Below, one piece after another: positions 15,238-25,684 of a DNA stretch of 64,000 nt (positions are counted from its first letter, which is position 1; each line of letters starts with the position of its first letter). Location of the stretch: contig AP035880.1 of the NCBI GenBank assembly GCA_045866215.1, positions 5,084,001 to 5,148,000 on the forward strand, read 5' to 3'. The DNA comes from Croceivirga sp009797885. GTDB lineage: Bacteria > Bacteroidota > Bacteroidia > Flavobacteriales > Flavobacteriaceae. Below the pieces are notes generated by a model, which ran no database searches, was not told the origin of the DNA, and was given only the letters and a program-made list of their open reading frames with translations. Both the position numbers and the translations under genes were made by a program.

Positions 15238-17649
15238 ATGTTCAAAAACTATCTAAAGGTAGCGCTGCGAAATATAAGTAGAAACAAGACTTTTTCGGCT
15301 ATCAACTTGCTGGGTATAGTTTTAGGCATGATAAGTTTTCTATTTATATTTCTTTGGATACAAGATGAAAGAAGCATCGATAACTTTCATGAGAATGCGG
15401 ATAACCTTTTTAACGTATACTACACCATAGAGTCGGAAGGAAAATTGAATGCCACCTACCAAAGCCCAACTGGTTTCAATGATACGCGGTTTTATCCCCT
15501 TGTCGAAGGTGCAAAAAAAAGTGTTCCAGGAATAAAGCACATTTCTTTTTATGCGTCGGGCTATGATTTGCCCTGGGGGTTTCCTGAAACTTTTGTAGTC
15601 GGTGATAAGATGTACAAGCTTGAAGGTTCAAGGGCCAGTTCCGAGTTTTTCAAGATGTTTGACTATCCGATTATTTCCGGTGATTCTGAGACCCCACTTT
15701 CCAATATCAATACAATTGCCATTTCAAGAAAAATGGCGGAGATGTTTTTTGGTTCCCCGCAAAACGCAATTGACAAAATAGTCAAGTACAATGGTGAATT
15801 GGACTTGACAGTTACTTCTGTTTTCGAAAACGTTACTACGAAAAGCTCTTTAGTTTTTGATTATCTTATCGATTGGGAAACCTTCGCAAGAGAACAGGTA
15901 AAGTATGCCTCGGACGATTTATTTGCCACGGTACAAATTGAAGGCAACACCGACGCCGCAGAGGTCGAACGAAATATTAATGAATACCTGCAAACACGTG
16001 TTGACCAGAATCAGCCGGTCAAAATTGAAGCCAAATTGGCCCCATATCAAGATCGTTACCTTAAGGCCAATTTTAAAAATGGGAGGCCCCATGGAGGAAG
16101 AACGGATTATTTGAAGCTTTTTGGAGCAGTGGCACTTTTTGTCCTTGTAGTTGCCTGTATCAATTACATGAACCTTTCGACTGCTCGGTCTATAAAAAGG
16201 GCAAAAGAAGTTGGTGTTCGCAAAGTAGTTGGTTCTTCCCGAAAGCATTTGATAAGACAATTTTTGATTGAATCCATTTTGCTTTCACTTTTTGCCGTGG
16301 TTATCTCGGTATTGCTTACTTGGATACTTCTCCCTTATATCAATGCCATTACCGGAAAGCAAATTAGCCTTCCGTTCATGGTGCCTTCATATTGGTTGGC
16401 AGTAATGGGATTAATTTTGGTGACCGGTCTTGTCGCGGGAAGCTATCCCGCACTCTTTATGTCTTACTTAAAACCAGTAGAGGTTCTACAGGGCTCCGTA
16501 CAGTTTTCCGGTTCCTCAAAATGGTTCAGAAAAGGTCTTATCGTATTTCAATTTGGCCTTTCGATATTTCTCTTAATAGCTACTTTGGTCGTTTCAAGAC
16601 AAGCAGATTACGTCCAAAACTCCCATTTGGGGTATAACCGTGAAAATCTGGTATACATTCGAATCGAAGGTACGCTATCCAACCCTGAGAAGTACGCGAC
16701 CTTTAAACAGGAAGCTTCTAAATTACCAGGGGTTGCTCTTGTAGACAGAAGTAGCGAAGCGCCACATTCGATGACTTTTGAAGTATTAGATGCTATCAAC
16801 TGGGAGGGAAAAAGTCATGGAGAATCAGTTGGGTTTATGCCCAAATCCGTTGGATATGATTATTTACGGATTATGGACCTGAAGGTGGGTGAAGGACGTG
16901 GTTTTTCAAGAGCTATAGCAACGGATTCTTCGGACGCCTTCATGGTAAACCAGGAGGCGGTCAAACAAATGGGAATGACGGACCCTTTGGGCAAATGGAT
17001 ATCGGCATGGAAAAAGAAGGGTCGTATTGTAGGTGTTTTAGAGGACTATCATACGGCCTCACTTCATCAAAGAATTAAACCGGTAATAGTTGATATAAAA
17101 GAGCATCTTCCGTTTGGCTTTATTCTTGTAAGAACACTACCGGGCAGGACAAAGGAAGCACTGGCAGGACTGGAACAGCTATATGGCCGTATCAACCCCA
17201 ACCGACCTTTCGATTTCAAGTTTGCAGACAGTGAGTACCTGGCTATGTATAAAAGTGAAGAGGTGATTGCTAAACTCTCCAATATCTTTTCCTTTTTGTC
17301 CATCTTTATTTCCTGTTTGGGGTTATTTGGGCTCGCCATGTTCTCGGCCCAGCAAAGAATAAAGGAAGTTGCTGTTCGTAAAGTGCTTGGTGCATCCGTT
17401 GCTAACATCATGGGGCTTTTTTCAAAAGATATCATGAAATTAATAGGATTCTCATTTCTGATAAGTATTCCAGTAGGGTGGTATGCCATGAGTGAATGGT
17501 TGAAGGGTTTCGCCTATAAAGTGGACCTATCATGGTGGATATTTCTACTGGCCGGAATCATATCGAGTTTGATTGCTTTGGCAACTATTAGTTCCCAGTC
17601 ATTGAAGGTGGCCTTTTCCAATCCTGCAAAATCCTTGCGAGCAGAATGA
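15238..17649 (+). CDS. MacB/FtsX-type ABC transporter permease (about 800 aa)
   Basis: An 803-aa inner-membrane protein with the duplicated MacB layout. A first helix (residues 20-42) is followed by a periplasmic domain (45-270), an FtsX domain with three helices (about 285-420), a helix near 430-450, a second periplasmic domain and a C-terminal FtsX domain (about 680-800). Signatures are STARSIKRAKEVGVRKVVG and QQRIKEVAVRKVLGASV. The ATG at 15238 gives the standard start MFKNYLKVALRNI. No ATPase gene is nearby, so the partner is encoded elsewhere. Such proteins usually export peptides or lipids or move periplasmic lipoproteins. Confidence 0.9.
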   Translation: MFKNYLKVALRNISRNKTFSAINLLGIVLGMISFLFIFLWIQDERSIDNFHENADNLFNVYYTIESEGKLNATYQSPTGFNDTRFYPLVEGAKKSVPGIKHISFYASGYDLPWGFPETFVVGDKMYKLEGSRASSEFFKMFDYPIISGDSETPLSNINTIAISRKMAEMFFGSPQNAIDKIVKYNGELDLTVTSVFENVTTKSSLVFDYLIDWETFAREQVKYASDDLFATVQIEGNTDAAEVERNINEYLQTRVDQNQPVKIEAKLAPYQDRYLKANFKNGRPHGGRTDYLKLFGAVALFVLVVACINYMNLSTARSIKRAKEVGVRKVVGSSRKHLIRQFLIESILLSLFAVVISVLLTWILLPYINAITGKQISLPFMVPSYWLAVMGLILVTGLVAGSYPALFMSYLKPVEVLQGSVQFSGSSKWFRKGLIVFQFGLSIFLLIATLVVSRQADYVQNSHLGYNRENLVYIRIEGTLSNPEKYATFKQEASKLPGVALVDRSSEAPHSMTFEVLDAINWEGKSHGESVGFMPKSVGYDYLRIMDLKVGEGRGFSRAIATDSSDAFMVNQEAVKQMGMTDPLGKWISAWKKKGRIVGVLEDYHTASLHQRIKPVIVDIKEHLPFGFILVRTLPGRTKEALAGLEQLYGRINPNRPFDFKFADSEYLAMYKSEEVIAKLSNIFSFLSIFISCLGLFGLAMFSAQQRIKEVAVRKVLGASVANIMGLFSKDIMKLIGFSFLISIPVGWYAMSEWLKGFAYKVDLSWWIFLLAGIISSLIALATISSQSLKVAFSNPAKSLRAE

Positions 17650-17998
17650 TTCGTGAGCCTAGTATTTTAAAAAAACTGCAGCCTTGTATAAATATAGTCG
17701 TCTCAGTTTAAAGGCTAAGCCATACTTAATAATGAAAATTTGTTTGTACGCGGGCCTGTGATTTTGCTTATTAATACCTTGTGTTTTTGCCAAGGATTAT
17801 CCGAAGGAGGTATTGGAATTTCTTTAAATGGAAATTAAGAGAAAAAATTCCAAGACCACAGGTTGACGAAAATCTCGCCTCTTCCCCGACAATCGTTTAG
17901 CCTGAGGTTTTATTGGGTCATTGGTACAAACTATAGCTATTGATGTAACTTTATTTCTGAATTTCAGTCTTTCTTTCTACAAACGTTTGGCACTAAAA
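17650..17998. other. Intergenic region with a possible signal-peptide relic
   Basis: No intact gene is seen. A short plus-strand frame at about 17745-17845 reads ILLINTLCFCQGLSEGG followed by IGISLNGN and then a stop, which resembles the start of a secreted protein. Its ATG at 17732 is in a different frame, so at best it is a broken gene start. Confidence 0.3.
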
Positions 17999-18799
17999 AT
18001 GAGTAGGTTTATTAACAAAAAACCAGTAAAGGAACTAGAACATTTAGTGCATAGTTTTTATTTTCAATCCTTTTACAATAAGGAACAAAAAAACTCTGGT
18101 CTTATTGCTGATGATGGATGTTACGAAATCATGTTGGTAAAAGAAGAGAATGCCATTTTAAAGACAGGTAAACAAACTAAATACCAAATACCCAAGACCT
18201 ATACCATCCATAAAGTAGAACAACCGTTTGGAATTGAATATGCAGGTAGTTTCAATACATTTTGCATAAAACTTCAACCATGGGTAAACGCTTTGTTTTT
18301 CTCAGATGGTCTGCCACAAGGGGTAATTGACCTGAGAATGGTATTTGGTGAAGAAATTTCTTGTTTACATGACAGGGTTTTTTCAGTTTCTGATTTTGAC
18401 GAAATGGTTGAAATAGCGGAAGAATTTATAATTCGGTTAAATATTCATTCATCGCCTGAGACAAAGTTCATCAATAAAGTCTGTGATGAAATTTATGTCA
18501 AAAACGGCAATGTTACAGTTAAAGAACTGGCAGATTTGTTTCAAACAAGTAGGCAGGCATTGAACAAACTCTTTTACTACAACGTAAAACACACCTTAAA
18601 AAAGTTCATTCTTCTAATTAGAATCAGGGCTTCTATTGAATATAAGCTTACCCATCCTGATACGCCTTTGACTTCTATTGCATATATGTTCGGATATTCA
18701 GATCAAGCGCATTTTGTGAACAATTTTAAAAGACTTTGTGGAACAACCCCTTCGGACTTCGTTAAAAATAGATCTTACTCATGTAACGATTTAAGATAA
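17999..18799 (+). CDS. AraC family transcriptional regulator
   Basis: A 266-aa regulator. The N-terminal domain (about residues 1-165) resembles the DUF6597-like sensor found in many AraC proteins. The C-terminal double helix-turn-helix (about 170-260) shows VTVKELADLFQTSRQALNKLF and LTSIAYMFGYSDQAHFVNNF, then CGTTPSDF. The ATG at 17999 is preferred to an upstream TTG that adds residues not expected in the family. It lies 82 nt before a serine hydrolase gene on the same strand, its likely target. The coding region is more AT-rich than its neighbours, a possible sign of transfer. Confidence 0.88.
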   Translation: MSRFINKKPVKELEHLVHSFYFQSFYNKEQKNSGLIADDGCYEIMLVKEENAILKTGKQTKYQIPKTYTIHKVEQPFGIEYAGSFNTFCIKLQPWVNALFFSDGLPQGVIDLRMVFGEEISCLHDRVFSVSDFDEMVEIAEEFIIRLNIHSSPETKFINKVCDEIYVKNGNVTVKELADLFQTSRQALNKLFYYNVKHTLKKFILLIRIRASIEYKLTHPDTPLTSIAYMFGYSDQAHFVNNFKRLCGTTPSDFVKNRSYSCNDLR

Positions 18800-18881
18800 G
18801 GGCGTTCTTTACACCAAAATTACAATTCCGTAAATACAGCACCATTTATCTTTGAGCCTTGCAGCAGTAATTGTTTTAAGC

Positions 18882-20636
18882 ATGTATTTAAAATTACATT
18901 ACATTTTTTTGATTATTGTACTATTACAAACTTCAATTGTAAAACCACAAAATTCTAGAGCAGAAATATCTGATGGGGATACCATCACCAAGACTTTAAA
19001 ACTGGGTGAAGCCCACAATTATCAAATAGCGTTGAACCAAGGAGAACTTGCCGTTCTTACGCTATATGACTATACAATAAATACCAAAAGTATAGTCACA
19101 AATGAGGAAAATTACATTGTAGAGCAATCGGATACATGGGACATATCGAATTATATTGTTTTTTATGCCGATGAAAGTGAAGAATTCAGTATTGAAATTG
19201 AGCCTTTCAATAATAGCCAAGAAAAAGGTGTTTATTCTTTAAAAACAAAAGTATATCGCTCAGAAACCAATGACAAAACGGAGACGATAAATCAATTTCT
19301 GTCCATCTTTTATGAAGATGATGGCCCTGGGGCATCCATACTTATTTTGGATAATGGTATTCCCAAATACAAAAGGAGCTTTGGCCTATCGAACCTAGAG
19401 TATAATATCCCAGTTACTGAAAATACAGTTTTTAACCTCGCATCTGTTTCAAAACAAATTACGGCTTTTGGCATTGCTATTCTTGCTTATAGGGGCATCA
19501 TCTCTTTAAAAGACGATATCAGAAAATACATCCCTGAATTACCCGAATATGACCATGTAGTCACTATTCAACACCTTATCGACCATACTAGCGGATTATA
19601 TGAAAGCAGGCATGCATTGGTTCTTGCTGGATATGGGTCGGAAGGTTTTTATGATAAGGATAGGGTATTACGGTATTTATCCAGACAAAAAAACTTGCTG
19701 TTTACACCAGGCGAGCGTCTTCAATACAGTAATTCCGGTTATATACTTTTGTCAGAAGTAATCTCTAGGTCAACGGGTATTGGATTTGCCGAATGGATAA
19801 AGGAAAATATTTTTTCTCCTTTGGAAATGAATAATTCTCTCATCAGGGATAATCCAGAATTGATAATTGAGAAAAGGGCGTACCCCTATTATGCGACAAG
19901 CGAGGAAGATCATGCACAATCCCTGAATGATTTCGGAGCAATAGGAGCTTCTGGGGTATATAGTTCTATCAACGATTTAGCCAAATGGCTGAATAATTAC
20001 AAGACAGGAAAAGTTGGAGGGCCAGAAATTTTGGCTATCGTAAATAGGCAAGGTGTTTTAAATAATGGAGATCGGACCAACTATGCTTTTGGAAACTGGA
20101 AATCTGATAACAAGGGTTTGAATAGAATAAATCACTTGGGTCTGACTTCAGGGTATAGAACATCGGTCACTCGTTATCCTGACAAAGATGTGGCTATCAT
20201 ATATCTTGCGAATGACGGCGCATTCCGAACCTATTATTTGGCAAGAAAAATTGAGGATATCTTTTTATTGGATTCTTATAGCTTCGTTAAAAAGGAAAGT
20301 GAAGGGAGTAAAACTATTGATACGAATAAGGATACCTCATCTGAGGAATTGGAAAGTGAAAAAAGAATAGACACGGACATTACTGAATACCTTGGGGTTT
20401 ACTACAGTAATGAGATTGTTGCTTCATATGATTTCGTAGAAAAAAACGGGAAAATTCAAATTGTAAGTACGAAACATAGGCCAATAGACTTGGAACAAAC
20501 TAACAATGATATTTTTAAAGGAAATCAATGGTTTTTTGATCAGATAAAATTCCAGAGAGATAAATCCAACAAAATCATTGGCTGCATAGTTTTTAGTGAC
20601 AGCGATGGTACGGGTATTGAATTTAGAAAAGAATAA
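18882..20636 (+). CDS. Secreted beta-lactamase-fold serine hydrolase
   Basis: A 584-aa protein of the class C beta-lactamase/penicillin-binding-like hydrolase family. It has a signal peptide (1-24), an N-terminal beta-rich extension (about 25-130) and the hydrolase domain (about 135-450). The catalytic Ser-x-x-Lys is in NLASVSKQITAF and the Tyr-x-Asn is in LQYSNSGYILLSEV. An HLG sequence (NHLGLTSGYR) stands at the third motif. A beta-rich C-terminal extension follows. The ATG at 18882 gives a good signal peptide. Substrates of such paralogues are mostly unknown. It is AT-rich like the AraC gene before it. Confidence 0.88.
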   Translation: MYLKLHYIFLIIVLLQTSIVKPQNSRAEISDGDTITKTLKLGEAHNYQIALNQGELAVLTLYDYTINTKSIVTNEENYIVEQSDTWDISNYIVFYADESEEFSIEIEPFNNSQEKGVYSLKTKVYRSETNDKTETINQFLSIFYEDDGPGASILILDNGIPKYKRSFGLSNLEYNIPVTENTVFNLASVSKQITAFGIAILAYRGIISLKDDIRKYIPELPEYDHVVTIQHLIDHTSGLYESRHALVLAGYGSEGFYDKDRVLRYLSRQKNLLFTPGERLQYSNSGYILLSEVISRSTGIGFAEWIKENIFSPLEMNNSLIRDNPELIIEKRAYPYYATSEEDHAQSLNDFGAIGASGVYSSINDLAKWLNNYKTGKVGGPEILAIVNRQGVLNNGDRTNYAFGNWKSDNKGLNRINHLGLTSGYRTSVTRYPDKDVAIIYLANDGAFRTYYLARKIEDIFLLDSYSFVKKESEGSKTIDTNKDTSSEELESEKRIDTDITEYLGVYYSNEIVASYDFVEKNGKIQIVSTKHRPIDLEQTNNDIFKGNQWFFDQIKFQRDKSNKIIGCIVFSDSDGTGIEFRKE

Positions 20637-20826
20637 AACCAATGGGGGGGTTATAAATAAAAAGTAAAAGTCTATTGCAGCTCTCTGCTGAAAGGTCGGT
20701 GTGTGAAAATCCGATTGTTCCTACATTTAGAATTTGGATGAAGAAACCTCCTGGGTGCACTTTCAACTAATCTGCCTCATTTGCCTAAAAGACATTTTTC
20801 TCGTTTCAGCCTGTGCAAAATACATT

Positions 20827-23268
20827 TTAGGTCCTTTCGTTTTCAGATTTACCTACCTTTTTATTCTTGTAGTTGGATTTTTTGAGTTTGCCGAAGTTAT
20901 AGGAAGCAGAAAATCTAATAAAGTTGGTGTTAAATCTGTTACCGTAAATGATATCAGTGGTGCCGGAACGATAATTACCGTCAGCTCGTATACCTTGAAA
21001 GACATCATTAAAATCAAGATTTAGTTTTAATGTATCCCCAAAGAATTGTTTCTCAACTCCTATATTCACCGTGTACTGATTTTTTCTTAAATAAATCCCG
21101 TCTTGTAGGTCACTCAAATACCAACCTGTTAAGTAAAAGGTGAACAAATCACCAATTGTAAAACTATTTTGGGAGTAAAAATAAAAGCTTGGTTCATTGT
21201 CCCTGATTTCAAAAACGCCCGTATTGTCGATTAACTCATTGTAGTTTACAATTATGTTATTAATGGATTGCCACCATTTGAGATTGATGGTTCTACTTAA
21301 AGAGGCAAAAAAGGCATGTTCCCTATCAAAATTGATGGTCTGTAATACATATTCCCGTGACGAGTTTTCCAGTTGGAACGCCGCTCTTGTAATCCGTTCA
21401 ATAGTGTAGGTATACCCAAATTTTAGATTCCAGTCTTTATAGGTTCCACCTGTTTCAAAACTATGTACTCGGGAAGGTTGCAAATTGGGATTTCCCCTAA
21501 TGGAGGTAAACTCATCTTGGTATATCACAAAAGGATTTAAGGTTTCATAGGAAGGTCTTCGTATTCTGGAGGAATAAGTAATAAATATATTCGTGTTTTC
21601 GGACAATTTGGTGTCAAAGGAGGCATTGGGAAAGACATTGATGTAATTATCTTCAATGACCGCCCCCCCGTTCACACTGGTGAACAAGGTATAATCCGTG
21701 AATTCTGTTCTAAAACCAAGACTATAGTTTGTGTTTTCGTTCAAACGCTTGCTAAAATTTAAATATAAAGCGGGCACCCTTTCATCGTATTGAAAATTAT
21801 TGGAAAGCTCAGTGTCCCTGATCAAAGTACCATCTTCCTCCAAATCAAAGAAATCGGTAAATGATGTATTGTTTACATAAGCAAACTTACCTCCCATTTC
21901 TAGACTGCTCTTGTCGTAAACCTTGGTGAAGTCCAATTGAACGCTGACAATCTGAATGTTCCCCTCACCTGAATTATTAAGCTTGGAGTTGCTTTCTACC
22001 CCATCGATTGTACTTGACTCGTTGATTTCGTTATCAAAGTCGTTCTTATAAGAGGCATACTGCCCCCCTATAAATAGAATGGTGCCCAAGCTATCTATTT
22101 GGGTTGAATAGTTTAGGTTTAAAATGTTTTTACGATTCAAATCGTCCATTTCCAAAACGCTATTGTAGAGGCCGATTTCATTATCGATTATCACATTGTT
22201 GCTTAGTTGATCACCTCCCATATCTTCATAAGCACCATTGTACTCTAGGGAAATGTATGAATCTTCTGAGATGTCATACTGGCCACCAAGGCTGTAGTTG
22301 GAGAAGTTATTCCGCTCGTACAACCAATCCAACTCTATATCCGAGCTAAAAAAGTCCCCAACTTCATCTCGTGTACGCGTTGTGTTTTTAAACCATCTAT
22401 CATTTCCCACCAGCAACCCATAGGAGGCATTCATTGACCACTTACCTCTCCCGTAATTTAGGTCTAGGTTGGTCCTATTGTCATACCCTGCAAAATCACT
22501 GTAACTGTAGTAGTTTTTAAGCATCCCTTTTATCCCCTCTTCTGTATTGCGTTTGGTTTTAATGTTAATGACCGCATTACCCTCGGCATCATATCGCGGT
22601 CCAGGATTGGTTATGATTTCAATCTTGTCGATGTTGGAGGGCGCAATGGTGGACAAACGCTCATCGCTCACCTTTATCCCATTGATGAATATCACGGCAT
22701 CCCCCTTTCCAAAAATGCTTATCCCGTTATTTTCATCGACTAAAACGCTGGGTGATTTGCTGAGTATTTCTTGCGCAGAGGTACTGGTGGCCAAGGTGGT
22801 ATTTTCAACTTTTATTTCAACTGAACCATCTGCTCTTTGTTTTACCAAAGGGGTTTTGGAAACCACAACTACTTCATCCAACTCTGTGGATGCTTCTTCA
22901 ACCACTATATCACCCAAATCAATCAATGTCTGGCCCTCAAATTCCACATTGATATATGTGTCCTGAAATTCCAAAGAAGTTAGTTTTAGCAGAACACGTG
23001 GTGTATTCAGGTTTTCCAGTTCAAATTTTCCATCAAAGAAACTGGTTCCAGCTATGATTGTAGAGTCCGTGGGAGACAATACCAGTGCATTACCCGTCAT
23101 AATAGCTCCATCAGAATTCACTACGTTGCCAGATATGGATTCTATGGATTGCCCATGCGCAGCTATAAGAGAAAAAAGTAAACAAATCAGCAATAACAGC
23201 AAACCCCAGCAGTCTTGAAGTTTATGATACCTCGTTATAATGCGTTTCTGGTTCAACATTAGTTTCAT
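20827..23268 (-). CDS. Outer-membrane beta-barrel protein with TonB-receptor-like layout
   Basis: An 813-aa protein with a signal peptide (about residues 20-40, ending AHGQ), a carboxypeptidase-regulatory-like beta-sandwich domain (about 45-125), a plug-like domain (about 135-255, including GISIFGKGDAVIFINGIKV) and a barrel (about 260-790). It matches the CarboxypepD_reg-like/outer membrane protein beta-barrel family rather than the larger SusC type, and no SusD partner follows. It may take up a peptide or siderophore-like ligand. The AraC-type gene upstream on the same strand ends 125 nt before its start. Confidence 0.88.
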   Translation of the reverse strand: MKLMLNQKRIITRYHKLQDCWGLLLLLICLLFSLIAAHGQSIESISGNVVNSDGAIMTGNALVLSPTDSTIIAGTSFFDGKFELENLNTPRVLLKLTSLEFQDTYINVEFEGQTLIDLGDIVVEEASTELDEVVVVSKTPLVKQRADGSVEIKVENTTLATSTSAQEILSKSPSVLVDENNGISIFGKGDAVIFINGIKVSDERLSTIAPSNIDKIEIITNPGPRYDAEGNAVINIKTKRNTEEGIKGMLKNYYSYSDFAGYDNRTNLDLNYGRGKWSMNASYGLLVGNDRWFKNTTRTRDEVGDFFSSDIELDWLYERNNFSNYSLGGQYDISEDSYISLEYNGAYEDMGGDQLSNNVIIDNEIGLYNSVLEMDDLNRKNILNLNYSTQIDSLGTILFIGGQYASYKNDFDNEINESSTIDGVESNSKLNNSGEGNIQIVSVQLDFTKVYDKSSLEMGGKFAYVNNTSFTDFFDLEEDGTLIRDTELSNNFQYDERVPALYLNFSKRLNENTNYSLGFRTEFTDYTLFTSVNGGAVIEDNYINVFPNASFDTKLSENTNIFITYSSRIRRPSYETLNPFVIYQDEFTSIRGNPNLQPSRVHSFETGGTYKDWNLKFGYTYTIERITRAAFQLENSSREYVLQTINFDREHAFFASLSRTINLKWWQSINNIIVNYNELIDNTGVFEIRDNEPSFYFYSQNSFTIGDLFTFYLTGWYLSDLQDGIYLRKNQYTVNIGVEKQFFGDTLKLNLDFNDVFQGIRADGNYRSGTTDIIYGNRFNTNFIRFSASYNFGKLKKSNYKNKKVGKSENERT

Positions 23269-23357
23269 AGGAATTTCCTCAAATGGCTACATACTGGGCT
23301 CAAAGAAAAACTAGGCTAAAGTTGAAGTATTTCGGCCAGGACGAGGTATCCTATTGA

Positions 23358-23376
23358 AAATCCGTAGTCCGGATTT
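23358..23376. promoter_or_regulatory. 7-bp inverted repeat between an AraC gene and the outer-membrane receptor gene
   Basis: AAATCCG (23358-23364) and CGGATTT (23370-23376) with a 5-base loop. On the minus strand the second arm is followed by TTTCAATAG. It could be a terminator of the AraC gene or an operator about 90 nt before the receptor start. Confidence 0.4.
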
Positions 23377-23392
23377 ATAAATGGCAACCCCT

Positions 23393-24490
23393 CTATTCTA
23401 TAGTAGAATGTTGTTCCCGATAGTTTGAAGGTGTTAAACCAGTAAGCTTCTTAAACGTCGAAAAAAAAGTAGACTTAGAATTAAATCCACAATCATAGCC
23501 TATGGTTTCAAGGGTGAAGTTATTATTACTCAATAATTTCTTTTTAGCAGCTTCAATTCGATGTTCATTTATAAAAATTGCAAAGCTTTTACCGAGATTA
23601 TCATTTAAGAATTGTGAGAGAAGGTACGGGGGTATTTGAAGTTTATCTGCCACATCGGCAATTTTCAAATTAGGATTTCTAAACAATTCCCCTTCTTTAA
23701 ATAAACTATACAATTTTGTAGTAAGAATTTGTTCCTCGGAAGCATCTATTTTCTTCGAGGCATACTTCAAATGCCGTTCAAAAAAACCTGATGTCCTCCG
23801 GAATTTGAAAATCCAGAGAATGAGTAGACCATAAAAAATAATAGAAAATGATAATGCACCTACCATGTAGGTGGTGCGTGAAGTTACAATAGGTCCAATC
23901 CAAAAAACAACAATTCCCAAAAAGAGACTAACCAGCCAGGTTTCTTCATCATTCAACTTGAATTTGCTCTGAAATACTTTGCCAAAACTTTTTTTAAGAA
24001 GGACTGCTGACAGCGCCAAATAAACAAACCATTGGAAGTATATGAAGGCTACCACATATTGTGAGAGTAAGGTAGGGCCATTCACATAACTAAAGGTCAA
24101 TGGATAGAGTAAGCCTATTATTGGAATCGAAACGACCGCTGGAATTATATGGACCCACCAATATGCTTTTGTATTCGTATTGTCTTTTATTGAACACTTT
24201 ACATACAAATAAAAAAATGGCCCAATCAAAGCATTTGCGGAAAACCCTATTTCCACTATGATTTCAGAGAGGCCCCAATCAAAATAAAGAAAAACAGACG
24301 TTACTATTTTGACACCAATTGCCAATAGTAGCGCAGCCAGAAAATAATTTGCATTGGCCCTATGTTTAATGAGGAAGGCAAAATAAATACCTAAAAACAG
24401 GGCGTTAAAAGCACCAAGTGCCCCAAAGAAAAATAATATTTGATTTTGAGTATCCAAGCCAATAATAAAAATACAAATTACACAAGCCAA
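23393..24490 (-). CDS. Membrane-anchored AraC family regulator
   Basis: A 365-aa protein with about seven N-terminal membrane helices (residues 5-235) and a C-terminal AraC double helix-turn-helix (about 265-360), including LKIADVADKLQIPPYLLSQFL and TLETIGYDCGFNSKSTFFSTF, then TGLTPSNYREQ. No ATG exists near the expected start. The first usable codon is TTG at 24490, a few bases after an AGGAGA sequence; a second TTG lies 33 bases further in. Such regulators are thought to sense extracellular or membrane signals directly. The beta-barrel receptor gene downstream is its likely target. Confidence 0.85.
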   Translation of the reverse strand: MACVICIFIIGLDTQNQILFFFGALGAFNALFLGIYFAFLIKHRANANYFLAALLLAIGVKIVTSVFLYFDWGLSEIIVEIGFSANALIGPFFYLYVKCSIKDNTNTKAYWWVHIIPAVVSIPIIGLLYPLTFSYVNGPTLLSQYVVAFIYFQWFVYLALSAVLLKKSFGKVFQSKFKLNDEETWLVSLFLGIVVFWIGPIVTSRTTYMVGALSFSIIFYGLLILWIFKFRRTSGFFERHLKYASKKIDASEEQILTTKLYSLFKEGELFRNPNLKIADVADKLQIPPYLLSQFLNDNLGKSFAIFINEHRIEAAKKKLLSNNNFTLETIGYDCGFNSKSTFFSTFKKLTGLTPSNYREQHSTIE

Positions 24491-24739
24491 ATCTCCTGAA
24501 TAAAGAGATAACTGTTGATTTTAATTGTTTAAGGTTTTGTAAGGAATCTAACATTAGTTTTATTGGATGGAGTAACCTATTCGGTGAGCATAAAATTGTA
24601 TATGACCGAAAATCTGCTACTTATTATTATTTTGAAAGATAGATTCTAATCCCATATTGACCTTTTGATTTAAATGGTTTGAAACTATGTCATTTCAATG
24701 GAGCAGTAAGTACTCTATCGGAAACTGGATTCCTTAAAA

Positions 24740-25624
24740 ATGGTTTTCTTTGACAAGCCTCAAATTGAATTTCCAAAAACACAATTAATGAATGTTATAA
24801 GAATCGAACCGCCAAAAAAACTAAGAAAGGTCGTCAGGCATTTTTGGTGTTCAAGCTTCCCAAATCCAAATGCTTTCGCCAAGCAATATAAAATCTTGGC
24901 CGACGGTTCGCCAGGAATTGTTTTTCAACATTCCACTGGCAATTCATCTGTTTTAAATAGCGACGGGGAGCCTTTGCCCATAGCATTTTTGTACGGTCAA
25001 AAAACTACTGCTTGCACAAACCTGATCAGGGGCACTCCAACTATTATTGGGGTCAGCTTTTACCCTGTTGCCTTTAGGTCACTTTTCAATATTGATGCTT
25101 CCGACCTTACAAACGACATTTTGGACATCGAGTATTTTTTTCCTCCTGGATTTGTTGACCTATTGTTGAATACCACAGATACAGAACAAGCGATCGAGTT
25201 GTTCTGCGATACATTATATCAACAATCTTCAAGACAAGAACAGGATGCGGTAATAAAAGAAAGTGTCCATCGTATTATTGGAAACACTGCAAATGCAAAT
25301 GCAAGGGATGTATCCTCATATTCCAATACCTCAAGGCGACAGTTCCAGCGAAGGTTCAAAGAATGTATCGGAGTGGCCCCTGGGACCTATATCCGTATCA
25401 TCAAGTTTCAAAAAGCGGTCCAATTGCTTAGAAATGGTCATTTTGAAAAGTTGAGCGACATTGCCTATGTGCTGAACTATTCCGACCAGTCCCATTTCAT
25501 AAGGGAGTTTAAGAACTTTTCGGGCCACACACCCAAGATATTTTTAAGGAAAAGTCCCGATTACAACCCAACGCATATGGGCAATGAAAGTTCCTTCTCC
25601 CCTTTGCGTTTATTGGAGTGTTGA
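24740..25624 (+). CDS. AraC family regulator (DUF6597-like sensor domain)
   Basis: A 294-aa regulator. The N-terminal sensor region begins IRIEPPKKLRKVVRHFWCS, as in DUF6597-type AraC proteins. The C-terminal helix-turn-helix pair (about residues 185-275) shows YSNTSRRQFQRRFKECIGV and LSDIAYVLNYSDQSHFIREF, then SGHTPKIFL. The start could also be the ATG at 24788, which fits this family's usual N-terminus better. An MBL-fold hydrolase gene begins 60 nt after its stop on the same strand. Confidence 0.88.
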   Translation: MVFFDKPQIEFPKTQLMNVIRIEPPKKLRKVVRHFWCSSFPNPNAFAKQYKILADGSPGIVFQHSTGNSSVLNSDGEPLPIAFLYGQKTTACTNLIRGTPTIIGVSFYPVAFRSLFNIDASDLTNDILDIEYFFPPGFVDLLLNTTDTEQAIELFCDTLYQQSSRQEQDAVIKESVHRIIGNTANANARDVSSYSNTSRRQFQRRFKECIGVAPGTYIRIIKFQKAVQLLRNGHFEKLSDIAYVLNYSDQSHFIREFKNFSGHTPKIFLRKSPDYNPTHMGNESSFSPLRLLEC

Positions 25625-25684
25625 GGAACCATGTCGCCCTTGTTCTATTTTAACAACCCCCCAAACATTATTTTGCAATGAAGT

